Source: Phytophthora hibernalis
Lineage: Eukaryota; Oomycota; Peronosporomycetes; Peronosporales; Peronosporaceae
Direction of reading: 5' to 3'
NCBI GenBank assembly: GCA_012656075.1
Contig: JAAKBF010000202.1
Location: 372,001-436,000 of the forward strand
Length of the DNA: 64,000 nt
The notes beneath the pieces were generated by a model. The model saw only the letters and a program-made list of their open reading frames with translations. It searched no databases and was not told the DNA's origin. Positions 21,583 to 32,140 of this stretch are shown here, one piece after another. The position numbers were made by a program, and so were the translations under genes. Numbering within the stretch: position 1 is the first letter of the stretch; every line of letters begins with the position of its first letter.

Positions 21583-21815
21583 TTGCGGCGGTTGGAAATG
21601 CCATCAACGCCCAAGCAAGTTTTTCCTATCCTGAAACGCGAGGTCTGTCACTATATCACCTCTTCACAACCGCTCATATGCGTGTTGAGAGCGACGAAGA
21701 TCAAGACGAGGGTGACGAGGGCGACGAGGAGCAAGCTGAGAGCAACGAAGTGGAAACTGAGAGCGATGAAGTGGGAGCTGAGGATGACGAAAAGGTGGAC
21801 ACTAACGTAGACTAA
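21583..21815 (+). pseudogene. Acidic C-terminal tail of a transposon protein
   Basis: The frame ending TAG/TAA at 21,812-21,815 (start about 21,640, GLSLYHLFTTAHMRVESDED) finishes in an almost purely acidic run of Asp, Glu and Ser-Asn-Glu repeats. Tails of this kind are common at the end of oomycete DNA-transposon proteins. The upstream part has lost its frame, and the family is not recognised. Confidence 0.35.
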
Positions 21816-22242
21816 GGAAACAAGGAGAAATGAAATTCTGTTTGTCTGCTGTTAGCGTGGGTGCAATCGTTGTATTGTGAGCAAATGTATGTTCTATCCA
21901 TTGATTTCACACGCGTTTCTCTATCCGTCCCCGTCCGGTCTCTTGATAAAAGTGCACAGCTATTCCTTTCTAAACCGATATCAGGGTGTATTACACCCTT
22001 CACTCTAATTAGTCGTGCCATGACTAATTATGGTTTACGATTTTTGCTGTGGAAATGTAATCGTTCCTCGAATGCTATTGGCTTTAATATTTAGAGTTGT
22101 GCAGCCCTGATGACACGACTCGATTCATCTCTGCGAGAGCTGTCGAAATCCGGTGAATGAGCTTTAATCCGGCTAAACTGGCACGCGCCGGATTGTAGGC
22201 AGCCTGTGTTAGCTTCGGTTCGACGCCTACAACGCTCGCTAA
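21816..22242. other. Spacer upstream of the receptor-like kinase 3' end
   Basis: No gene is visible. The sequence holds a small hairpin ATTAGTCGTGCCATGACTAAT (about 22,007-22,027). The minus-strand kinase gene terminates at 22,243, so the right part is its likely 3' untranslated region. Confidence 0.4.
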
Positions 22243-24270
22243 TCAGTGCTGGCGGTCCCGTATCGCCACATGTAGAAAGTAGAGCACCTCGGCGGCCGAA
22301 GGGCGCTCTTGAGGATACACACTCACACAACTCTCAGCGAAGCGAACCATGGCAGGATCCATGTATGGCGAGAAACGAACACGTAACTTCCCCACGGACA
22401 CCATCTGTAGCAGAGCTGTATCCGGGAGTGGACGGCCACTACTACTATTGCCCTCCTTTGCATGAGAGTATGGCATCTCGTGTGTGTCCAGCTCCGAAAT
22501 GACCACACCAAGAGAGAATACGTCCGCCTTCTCGTCGTAGTGCCTGCCCATCATAACTTCCGGCGCCATCCACAGCGCGCTACCTACACCGGAGGTCATG
22601 GACGTATCTGACCGAATGCGTGAAGCTCCGAAGTCGGTGATCTTGGCGTCCAACGACTCTGTCAGCAAAATGTTGCGCGACTTGAGATCGCGATGCAGCA
22701 CCACAGGCTTCAGCGAGTGCAAGTAGGTCAGGGCGTGTGCCACTTGGTACGCGATTTTCATCTTACTGTTGTCCATTCCTTGGGGACGCCGCTAGCGAGG
22801 TAGTCTATCAGCAGCGCGCGCAGATCGCCGCCGCTCATGAACTCAGTCACGCAATACACTTCGCTCAGAGATTCCCAGGCCACCCCGATGAACTGCACCA
22901 CCTGCGGGTGTTCCATTGTTGCCATGAGCCGAACCTCTGACAAGAACGCCTGAATATGCGCTAGGTCCTTGCGCTTCTCCGGCAAAAGCGTCTTGATGGC
23001 GACATCCTGGTCACGATAGCGTCCGCGATAGACCTCACCGAAAGCCCCGCGACCTATAATGTTTTCTAACCCAACGCGGTCGACAGGAATCCGCGACGCC
23101 AGAATGATGGGGTCTTCCCACAACGTAGTTTGGTGGCTATTGCCATTCGGCATTGAAGCCCCCGAAGAACGCGAGTTCGCCGTCGTTCTGGTCAGATCCC
23201 GATACTCTGTTTGCGTTGGTGATTGACCCGGCCACAGCTGCTTCTCAACGACCGGCGATTCTAATACGTCTTCCAGAGACGCATCGCTTGGTCGGTGCTT
23301 GTTGCTCCGTTGCTTCATGAAGAAGAATGCAAACAGCACGAGCATCAAGACAACGGCACCTACGATGATCCCGATAATCAGTCCGATTCCCAACGAGCTG
23401 GAAGGCTTAGACGAAGTGTTAGTGTCGGACAAAGAGCTGTCCGACTGCGCGGTAGTGCCTTGGTTGCTGACTTCAGGGCTCAGCACGATGGTTTTCTCTG
23501 TGTCGCCATCCTTGGTGATAACCACGTAGCTGTATGACGTGGTGCCGTTCCCCAGTGTCGTTTCTGTGACTTTCACGGCGACTAGCTCCGAGCCGTTGAG
23601 CATACTCGCATCTACCTCTGGTGGCAACGTTGACGAGTTATAATGCTTCACCACAGGAGCACTGGTGGTTGGAGTCTTTGTCGTAGGAGTTGGAGCAGCG
23701 GGTGTTTTTGCAATGGGTGCTGCTGTATGGGCTGGTGGGACTGTTGTGACAGGAGATGTCGACTCAGGAGGGTCTGTTGGTGGCGATTCTGTGACCGGGG
23801 GCTAGTTGTCGGAGGTTCTGTTACAAGGGGCGTCGTTGTTGGAGGCTTAGTTGCTGGAGGCTTTGTTGCTAGAGGGGTAGTTGCTGGGGATCCGTTGCTG
23901 GGGGATCCGTTGCTGGAGGATCTGTTGCTGGGGAATTCGTTGCTGGAGGAGGATCTGTTGCTGGAGGATCTGTTGCTGGGGGTCCGTTGCTGGAGGATCT
24001 GTTGCTGGGGGATTCGTCTCGGGAGGATCAGTCTCTGGGGAATCCGTCACGGGAGATTCTGTCTCCGGAGGGGTAGTCGCTCGAGGTGCTAGAGGCGTGG
24101 TTGTGACGATGGAACCTGAACCTACGCTCGAAAAGCCAACTGTTAGTCTTCGTCTTAACCGTGCCATCCAAGCGAGCACTTACTGCTTTCCTGTGCTGCC
24201 ACTGTGATGAAAGCCACATACAAGACAAGCAGCCACAAGCACCGATCCCCCTCGAACCAAGTGATGGCAT
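22243..24270 (-). CDS. TKL-type receptor-like protein kinase
   Basis: This is a predicted plasma-membrane Ser/Thr or dual-specificity kinase. The order is a signal peptide from ATG 24,270 (CLWLLVLYVAFITVAAQ), a 62-bp intron (24,183-24,122), a long Thr/Pro/Ser repeat ectodomain (about 24,115-23,640), a short folded part, one transmembrane helix (about 23,400-23,320), a juxtamembrane region and a kinase domain. The kinase shows GRGAFGEVYRG, VAIK, HRDLKSRNILL, DFGAS and APE, and ends at 22,243. The frame changes five times. Each change is explained by one base missing from a run: 24,247-24,251, 23,978-23,982, 23,886-23,889, 23,797-23,801 and the CC at 22,773-22,774. All motifs stay intact on either side, so I read this as a functional gene with sequence errors; a pseudogene is the alternative. 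The ligand is unknown. Confidence 0.85.
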
Positions 24271-25178
24271 TAGGTCTTCTCTGGCGGTGTTCTTTCGGGT
24301 GCAAAGGAGCGAGTGAGGAAAACACTGGAAGGAACAGCACACCAGTGAGTCCAGTGACGCAAAGCCGTTTGGGATATTTTTGCGAAGGGTTCAATTCGAT
24401 GCTCAGCACAACCGCCCACATCAAGCAATACACTGTAGATGTACCCTTTGTCAGACCGCTTAGAAAGTACCGTCGTATTAAGTGGGCTCCTGACTGCAAG
24501 TAACTCTGGACAAGGAGCTCTAAGATTTTGCAGCTAAGCAGGCATGCCAGCTTTAGGCGAGGAGCGGAAAGCTGGAAATCACGCATTTCAGCGAGCAGCC
24601 CGAACGACTACAATTGTTGCGTCTGACCTAAAAGCGTTCGAAAACTACTGATCATTCAAGAAAAATGTATTTTCAGGATCTCAGGAGTGGCAGAATCGAT
24701 CATAAAGATGTAGCGAGGCAACCATTGTTAGTAGAACATTGTTCTTGGGCCCGCATAGGAAATCATCGCCGGCACTCAACCACAGGTTGCTGTCCAGTGA
24801 CACTTCCAGGCCCGCACTTTGAGTCATCATGCGAAGATCGGTGCCGTACCGTGCTTGGTGAACATCGCGTTGCAGATCTGAACCATTGACGATTGGTATC
24901 AAGTTGACATACAAGGTGGGCGATGCGGTCTCTCGTTGAGAAAAGGAACACCTCTCTTCACTGCTGCAGCCACCGCAGCCTGCGAACTCGCTTCGTGCAA
25001 TTCAAACATGCAAAGGCAACTTCAACTTGTGTTGGCAAAAGTGTCGGAGATGCCCCGTTTCTACACGCCTCGACCCATGGGTTGGCGGGTCCAATTCCAG
25101 AGTCCTTTTCCGACCCGCACTTGAACTTGTCGATCCGACCTGTCACTTTGGATTTGTGTGGGCTCCGTGCACGACGCT
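24271..25178. other. Spacer between the divergent kinase and PCCB genes, with a possible small coding fragment
   Basis: This holds the upstream regions of two divergent genes. On the minus strand about 25,000-24,681 reads like protein (FELHEASSQAAVAAAVKRGV, then LEVSLDSNLWLSAGDDFLCG, ending at 24,681), with a frame change near 24,935. I do not recognise it, and it lacks a clear start. It may be a gene remnant. Confidence 0.35.
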
Positions 25179-26985
25179 ATGCTGACCTCCAGATATCTCC
25201 GCCTGCTGCGGCAGCCCTCGTACGTGTCCTGCATCTCCCCGTCTCTGTTCGTACCTAACGCCACTGCAGCTGCACACGCGGTGGATGAGTGCGCTCGTGG
25301 ACGACGCGGCCTCCCCATCGTCACGCCGGCCGCACGCAAGTTGGCGTTCAAGGAGGAGCTGCGGCAGGCGCGACAGCGAGCGCTCGAGGGCGGCGGCGTT
25401 GCGCGTGTGGCCAAGCAGCACGAGAAGGGAAACTCACGGCCCGCGAGCGCCTGGAGCTGCTGCTGGACGCGGGCACGTTCCGCGAGTTCGACATGCTCAA
25501 GTCGCACCGCTGCTCGGACTTTGGCATGGAGACGCAGCAGTTCCCAGGGACGGCGTCGTCACTGGTCGAGGCCTGATCAACGGCCGCCTGACGTTCGTCT
25601 TCAGTCAGGACTTCACCGTCTTTGGGGGCAGTCTGTCCGAGACGTACGCCGAGAAGATCCTCAAGATCATGAACAAGGCCATGGAACTGGGTGCGCCTGT
25701 TATTGGCCTCAACGACTCGGGTGGTGCCCGCATCCAGGAAGGCGTGGCCTCGCTGGCAGGATACGCAGACATTTTCCAGCTGAATGTGTTGGCGTCTGGT
25801 GTTGTCCCCCAGCTGACGATGGTCATGGGACCCTGTGCAGGAGGCGCCGTATACTCTCCAGCCATGACGGACTTCATCTTCATGTGTCGGGACTCGTCGT
25901 ACATGTTTGTGACGGGCCCAGATGTGGTCAAAACCGTGACAAACGAAGAAGTGACGCAGGAGGAGCTGGGAGGGGCGGCGACCCACACCAAGACGTCTGG
26001 AGTGGCCCACTGCGCGTTTGATAACGATGTGGAGGCGATCCGGGAGATGCGTCGATTTTTCGATTTCTTGCCGCTAAACAACAAGGAGAAGCCGCCGGTG
26101 CGCAAGTCGGACGACGACCGCAACCGCCCCGTGCCCACGCTCGAGAGTATCGTTCCGCCAGACCCGAACGTGCCATACAACATGAAGGACATCATCCACC
26201 AGCTCGTGGACTCGTTCGACTTCTTCGAGATCATGCCGGACTACGCCAAGAACATCCTCGTCGGCTTCGGCCGCATGGAAGGCCGCGTCGTGGGCATTGT
26301 CGCAAACCAGCCCATGGAGCTCGCTGGCTGCTTGGATATCAACTCTTCTGTGAAAGGTGCTCGCTTCGTGCGCTTCTGTGACTCGTTCAACATCCCCATC
26401 GTGACTCTGGTGGATGTACCGGGTTTCTTGCCGGGCACGGACCAGGAGTACGGTGGGATTATCCGTCACGGCGCCAAGCTACTGTACGCGTATGCCGAGG
26501 CGACGGTGCCCAAGATCACGATTATCACGCGCAAGGCGTACGGTGGTGCCTACGACGTCATGAGCTCCAAGCACCTGCGCGGCGACATTAACTACGCGTA
26601 AGTGGCCTGTGTACCGTTATCCTACCCACTGCTCTGGCGTACATTTAATAACTTTTTGTTGCTGGTAGGTGGCCATCGGCAGAGATCGCCGTCATGGGAG
26701 CCAAGGGTGCAGTGGAAATTATTTTCCGCGGACAGAACGTGGAGGAGAACACTGCCGACTACGAGAAGAAGTTCGCGAACCCAATGGTGCGCTTGCTGTT
26801 TTTGTGTCTTTGCTACTCAACTGATGTCATTCTCTCTTTGCTCGCAGGTCGCGGCCCAGCGCGGCTTTGTGGACGATATTATCGAACCCGTGAACACTCG
26901 CCGCCACATCTGCGAGGACCTGGACGTGCTGGAGACCAAAGACGTCAAGAACCCGTGGAAGAAGCACGGCAACATCCCGCTGTAA
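25179..26985 (+). CDS. PCCB: Propionyl-CoA carboxylase beta chain, mitochondrial
   Basis: This is the carboxyltransferase subunit of biotin-dependent propionyl-CoA carboxylase (EC 6.4.1.3). It moves CO2 from biotin to propionyl-CoA, giving methylmalonyl-CoA in the mitochondrial matrix. ATG 25,179 opens an Arg-rich presequence-like N-terminus (MLTSRYLRLLRQP). Diagnostic segments are LTARERLELLLDAGTF, LNDSGGARIQEGV (acyl-CoA side), GPCAGGAVYSPAMTDF, VDVPGFLPGTDQEYGG and RKAYGGAYDVMSSKHL. Two introns, 26,598-26,668 and 26,787-26,847, restore the conserved C-terminus ending NPWKKHGNIPL. Two frame changes (G runs at 25,427-25,429 and 25,547-25,549) each need one extra G and look like sequence errors. 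The product is about 540 aa, normal for the family. Acetyl-CoA or methylcrotonyl-CoA carboxylase paralogues are less likely given the motif wording. HIBCH of the linked valine pathway lies 6 kb away. Confidence 0.93.
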
Positions 26986-27181
26986 GTCGACTACCGCAAT
27001 ATCTGAAACCTTATAACCCGTTTAAGGGAAACCTTCCAAATGTGTTCACTGTCACCTGAGGTGACTCACCTCTGAGAACGAATATAGTCCTTTCGCTACC
27101 TCGATCTTTGTGATTTTGCATCACTTCCGCGTTTGCGTCGTAGGGCTTAAGAACATCACTCTGGATTTTGGTGTTGCCGTC

Positions 27182-28570
27182 ATGACCAAGCTCGCTCTGT
27201 CCCCGCGTACTCCGCAGACCGTCGGTGCGTTCTTGCAGTTCATCAACAAGAGTCCGTCGCCCTTCCACGCCGTCTACGAGACCGTGCAGACGCTCACGGC
27301 CGCCGGCTTCACTCAGCTGCGCGAAGAGGACTCGTGGAAGGACGCAGTGCAGCCCAACGGCAAGTACTACGTGACCCGCAACCAGTCGGCCATCGTGGCC
27401 TTCGCTGTGGGCGGCAGGTACCAGCGCGGCAACGGCTTCCACGTGATTGGCGCGCACACGGACAGTCCGTGCCTCAAGGTCAAGCCCGTGTCCAACATCG
27501 AGTCGCAGGGCTGGCTGCAGGTGGGCGTCGAGACGTACGGCGGCGGCCTCTTCCACACGTGGTTCGACCGCGACTTGGGCCTCGCAGGCCGCGTCATCGT
27601 GCGCGAGAGCGACGCCAGTTTCCAGTCCAAGCTGCTGCTCGTGAACCGCCCCATCCTGCGCATCCCCACGCTCGCCATCCACTTGGACCGCAACGTCTCG
27701 GAGGGCTTCAAATTCAACAAGGAGACGCATCTGCGCCCCGTGATCGCCTCGGCCGCGCGCGCCCAGCTCGAGGCCACGACGGACGACAAGGACCAGCCCA
27801 AGTCCAAGCATGCGTCCGTGCTGCTGCAGCTCATTGCCACGGAGCTGGATGTCCAGATCGACCAGATCTGCGACTTCGAGCTGTGTCTGTTCGACACTCA
27901 AGGCGCCAACGTCGGCGGCGTGTTGGAGGAGTTCATCTTCTCGCCCAGACTCGACAATCTGTGCTGCTCGTGGCTGGCGACACAGTCGCTGATCAAGTCA
28001 CTCGACAACTTGCCGGACGACGAGAACGTCCGTGTTGCCGCGCTATTTGACAATGAGGAGGTGGGGTCGCAGTCGCTCATGGGCGCGGGGTCTAACTTCA
28101 TGCAGTCAGTGGCGGAGCGTGTGGCTCAGGGTGAACTCTGCGGCGCGGCCGCCAGAAAGTCGTTCCTGGTGTCGGCCGATATGGCTCACGGCGTGCACCC
28201 AAACTACTCCGAGAAGCACGAGCAGAACCACCGTCCCGCTATACACGCTGGCCCCGTGATCAAGTACAATGCCAATGAACGCTATGCTACGAGCGGCACG
28301 TCCGCCTTCCTGATGAAGGAACTGGCGCGTCGTCACAATGTGGACATTCAAGAGTTCGTGGTTCGTCAGGACACTGGCTGTGGCTCAACCATTGGTCCCA
28401 TCCTGTCGACCAACGCGGGCATTCGCACGATCGATGTCGGTCTTGCGCAGCTGAGCATGCACAGCATCCGCGAGATGTGCGGCACGGAGGACTTGGTTAA
28501 GTCGATGGACTGGTTTACGGCGTTCTACTCGGAGTTCTCGTCCCTCGATAAGTGCCTGAAGACCGACTGA
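27182..28570 (+). CDS. DNPEP: Aspartyl aminopeptidase (M18 family)
   Basis: This is a cytosolic zinc metallopeptidase that removes N-terminal Asp or Glu from peptides. It is a single uninterrupted exon of 462 aa from ATG 27,182; the frame is open upstream, but the first Met that gives the family's N-terminus (FLQFINKSPSPFHAV) is this one. Metal-binding and catalytic segments are present: GAHTDSPCLKVKP, the Glu pair in ALFDNEEVGSQS, DMAHGVHPNY and the C-terminal VVRQDTGCGSTIGP. The C-terminus (REMCGTEDLVKSMDWF) is also typical. The gene lies 196 bp after PCCB on the same strand. It has no frame break. Confidence 0.95.
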   Translation: MTKLALSPRTPQTVGAFLQFINKSPSPFHAVYETVQTLTAAGFTQLREEDSWKDAVQPNGKYYVTRNQSAIVAFAVGGRYQRGNGFHVIGAHTDSPCLKVKPVSNIESQGWLQVGVETYGGGLFHTWFDRDLGLAGRVIVRESDASFQSKLLLVNRPILRIPTLAIHLDRNVSEGFKFNKETHLRPVIASAARAQLEATTDDKDQPKSKHASVLLQLIATELDVQIDQICDFELCLFDTQGANVGGVLEEFIFSPRLDNLCCSWLATQSLIKSLDNLPDDENVRVAALFDNEEVGSQSLMGAGSNFMQSVAERVAQGELCGAAARKSFLVSADMAHGVHPNYSEKHEQNHRPAIHAGPVIKYNANERYATSGTSAFLMKELARRHNVDIQEFVVRQDTGCGSTIGPILSTNAGIRTIDVGLAQLSMHSIREMCGTEDLVKSMDWFTAFYSEFSSLDKCLKTD

Positions 28571-28696
28571 TTGAAGTATGACTGTCTGAGGGTAAGATCT
28601 TCAATTCCCGTATTCACTGCTCGTACTGCAATGAAAAGGTTGAAGAATTCAGCTCTCTTTTAGTTGTACCAAACGGAATGGTCCCTGTCTAATATG

Positions 28697-31600
28697 TTAG
28701 GTCTTCTTGACTAATCGTGTCCGATGCTCTCTCATTAGAAACACGAGCGCATTCGTCCACAAATCACGTGTAGCCTCCGAATCAGCCTCCAAGTCCAGAC
28801 GCCGATCCTCAGACACAACTGAGAAGCATCGGCTGAGTGCTTTATCTGTCACGATGAAACAACAGCAAAATCAGTTTATCATGGAGGCAAATGCCATCGC
28901 AAATTTGAAGACTCTCGTGCTTACCTTCAGATAGATGTTTCATGAAGACGTACCGTGTACGAGTAGAGTTTCCAGGTAGCACAGATACCATCGAGGTGAC
29001 TGTGATACTATCTTTTGCCAGGTTGCTCTTCTTGTTGAGCGGCCTCCAGTAGATTGCATCGAAATCCTTCGAGCACCAGACGAAGCGTCTATGCGGGTTT
29101 CCCCACTGCCCATACTTCTTGAAAACGCCACCCTTCAGCAAAATACTCTCGAAAAAACTTGTTCGTCTTCCTGGCGCAAAGGAACCTTCCCGTGTGGTGA
29201 AGGTGGTGGAGATATCGAGGTCGTGTTTGCTCGCCCCTGCAAACTTGGACTTCGAGGAGGGGATCGAGTATGATCATTGTTGGGAAGTGTCGCTTGCCTT
29301 GTGTCAATAGCGGATATCTCGGACACAGCACCAACGGATTGCTTGGAGTCGGGCTTCTCCGATACTCTGGATAACATAGGCTCACGTACAATAACTGCTA
29401 GTTCAGCCGTACGTTGCTCTTGCTTATGGTTTTCATCAGGAATCGTCGAATCTACAAATGGATGTTCTATTATTCTGCGAGACGAGTCGATGGGTTCCCT
29501 CAACATTTCTTCAGAGGTCCGTACTGGTTGTGACGAATTTTGATCATTATTTGCAGTGATAGCATTGCGAAGGAACGCATTGCGCACAAGCCGATCAAGA
29601 GATTCACGTCCACGCCCGCTACCATTTGGTACGCTTTTATCGTTGAAAAGTGTTGAAGACGAGAACGGAGCGGAGAAGACTCTGCGCTTCGTGTTGCCAA
29701 CGAACGGCGCGCCTGTGCTGCATATAATGGCCTCGGTTCCTGTAGAGATTCCTACTGCAGCAGTCACACCGGAACTTCGCATCTTTGCATCTGGAGACCC
29801 AAGATACCCAATCATGCTGTCCAGAGTAAGATAATCGGGTGAGCCCTCGTATCGCCACATGTCCAGAAACTTGTTGTTGAAGGCGACACTACCCGAGTAG
29901 AATTTTGAGGCGTGCATCGAAGTGGAGCCGTGATTCTTAAGGATCGCCAGCACCCTTGAGCGTGTCAAGCCTCGACTAAGGTGATGAAATACTCCTTTTA
30001 CGCAGTGAATCGTCTTGAGGGATCGCGTTTTCGAGAAAGCAGTGAGCCCCGTGCGTCCCAGAGCATCAAGAAAAGCTGAGACCCCCATGCACATACGACC
30101 CACTTGGTTTTGAGGGAACCCATACGCTACAATTCCTTCAACACTTTCGAGGATTCGCTGAATTGACGCTATCCCGGCACTGTAGCCAACTCCCGTAGAA
30201 CCCGACAAACTTTCTGCGACCTGTGATGTCGCCTCTTTGCAATCTGCAATCTGTGACTTGTCATGGTCCCCTCCAACAGCCTCAAACAGAGCTCCATGGA
30301 AGAGAGGGCTTGAGCAAGACGCCAGGAAAACATGGGCTGCCTCAACGCTTGAAAGTTGCAGATTGGCGAAGCAGAAGTCGTTGATAAATTTCTGGTAGTC
30401 AGCGTAAGACATGTAGAACTCCTTGACTCCAGATGCGTTCATGACGTAGCTATTAGCGTAGAACATGAACATCTCGACCAGTGGCTCGAGAAACTTTGAT
30501 ACGAAAGACACAATTTCAGGCCTTCTCAGACGCTGCGTGTGTTGCACCCAACTGTGAGTGGGCCACCGCGATGCCAGAGGAATGATATGGTCCATGACCA
30601 ACCTTTGGAAGAGTTCGTCTTCCTCTTCACTGTCGCACAGGAGCCTGCTGGTACTGCAGTTTGCTCGATTTCCTTAGTGTGGGCTGCTCGTGCTACTTTC
30701 ACTAACGCGTCAAGGAATTCCTCATAGTTCATTTTTCCAGAACCTTGCTGCCTTCCTTTTGTCTCGGAAGTGTAAATGATATCCACCATTACCGGAGTCA
30801 AATGCCCCCGAAAACTCGCGAATCGCGCAGCAACTTGTTGAACTGATGGGCCTTCAAGCACTCTAGTTCCATGCTGTCTCCATTGACGCAGTAGAACGTG
30901 AAAATTCGCCAAAGTTCTTCTACAGGATTCGTTGAGGGCGCAGCAAACGTTGCGTCGCCTGACATTGGGTCCTGTTCAGACGCTGACAATAGTGCAAAGG
31001 AGGACCCTACAGACTGCGTGGTTCTGGAAAGGCCTAGCGGCTGAGGCAGTGATAGTAACAGAGCTGAAGCTGAAATTGGTCGACGAGTTCCTGGACGCTT
31101 GCTTCCCCGACAGTCACAGCACTCATAACATTTTTCAAACTGACACTGTTTGAGGCCTTCGCAGCGATAGTGCCTCCTTTGTATTCAAGGATGATTCCTT
31201 TGTCGTGAAGTTCTTCCACACTCATCAACGACATAATCCTGGCCTGCTCGGGCCACAGGCAGCCCTCTCCATCAGCTAGTGCGACCTCGCCAGCAGGAAT
31301 ATTCCAATACCGTGCGGAATCGCGACGAAGTTGCTGGAATGTGTAATCTTCGGTTATCCATACGTGAAATTCTTCTCCGGACGCTGTGCTCACACATACT
31401 TTCTCTGATGAACTGGGTGTGGGGCCAGCACTCGTGGCGGTAAGGTTCATACCAGCATTTGACCGTCGTGGCGATGACAACGGCGATAGTGCAGCCCCTC
31501 TGCGAAGCTCTCGAATGCGCACCATCGGATAGAAGTACGCAATTTTTGGGTCCCTTCTTGCCGAGCACTCACAGGTGCGCCATCATCTAAAACAAATTGA

Positions 31601-31773
31601 AACTCGGCCGGTGCATCCTCGACATTTTCCCAAATGAGCGTGCGCGCATCGAGTAGTGTCATCCCGTCATGGACGTCGATGAAGCCGATGACGCCCTTTC
31701 GCTCAAGCGCTACTCGAACGATATCCGTGACATGGCGTTTGTGCGTACGACCGAATGCCTCAGGTGCCATCAT
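28697..31773 (-). CDS. Unknown multidomain protein with p25-alpha/EF-hand-like repeats and C-terminal PH domain
   Basis: One minus-strand gene can be followed from ATG 31,773 to TAA at 28,699-28,697. The N-terminus (FIDVHDGMTLLDARTLIWENVEDAPAEF split over 31,690-31,600) resembles a ubiquitin-like or doublecortin-like fold only loosely. Two paired helical repeats follow (LWRIFTFYCVNGDSMELE and MNYEEFLDALVKVARAAH; later FYMSYADYQKFINDF), similar to p25-alpha/TPPP-type or degenerate EF-hands. A Ser-rich linker then leads to a PH domain (GGVFKKYGQWGNPHRRFVW...RCFSVVSEDRRLDL) that crosses a 79-bp intron at 28,924-28,846. Frame changes at 31,543-31,547, 31,073-31,075, 30,805-30,809, about 30,639 and 29,152-29,157 are all single bases lost from runs. 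The function is not known. A cytoskeletal role would fit a p25-like module but is speculation. Confidence 0.65.
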
Positions 31774-32140
31774 CCTGCACAACAGCAAGCAACGCAGTTC
31801 CAGCTAAATACAACTGATTAGCAGCAGATAGAAAAGGTCAGTCAAGACGACGCGCTGGGCACCTTCAGAGACTGGTCATACATACATACAATCGAGCGAT
31901 GCCCTTGAGTCAAATATGCCGCTAAAAATACAAACCGTATGATGCCACGCGGCTTGCTCGAAAATAGCCGAGTGTTCCTGCAAACAAGAACAAGGTGATT
32001 GCGCTGGCGGCCATCTTTTCTTGGCACAACGGAGAACATGCATGCCGTGTTAGTCGTGAGAGCTGCTGCATTCTTTTTCGTTCGTTGTTGATGTTTCTCG
32101 CGCTTAGCTGAAGGTTTAATACCGTTCAAAGCGATAAGTC
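31774..32140. other. Short intergenic region between two minus-strand genes
   Basis: This holds the 3' flank of HIBCH and the 5' flank of the p25/PH gene. A pyrimidine stretch ending TTGTGCAG just before ATG 31,773 could be a splice acceptor of a non-coding first exon. No other feature is seen. Confidence 0.4.

Noticed and set aside
22745..22775. CAGTAAGATG in the kinase as a splice donor
   Set aside because: The downstream sequence is conserved kinase coding directly after it, so no intron is present.
23640..24120. Gln/Leu repeat protein read from the kinase ectodomain region
   Set aside because: QQQILQQ-type repeats are the wrong frame of a Pro/Thr/Ala repeat; the correct frame joins the signal peptide to the kinase.
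22243..24270. Receptor kinase as a pseudogene because of five frame breaks
   Set aside because: Every break is one base missing from a run and all kinase motifs are intact; the same defect appears in essential genes in the window.
27011..27901. A 296-residue open frame on the minus strand
   Set aside because: It is antisense to the M18 aminopeptidase and is His/Val-rich shadow coding.
31560..31600. GTGAGTGCTCGG at the p25/PH gene as a splice donor
   Set aside because: No good acceptor restores the protein; reading straight through with one extra A in the 31,543-31,547 run gives continuous sequence.
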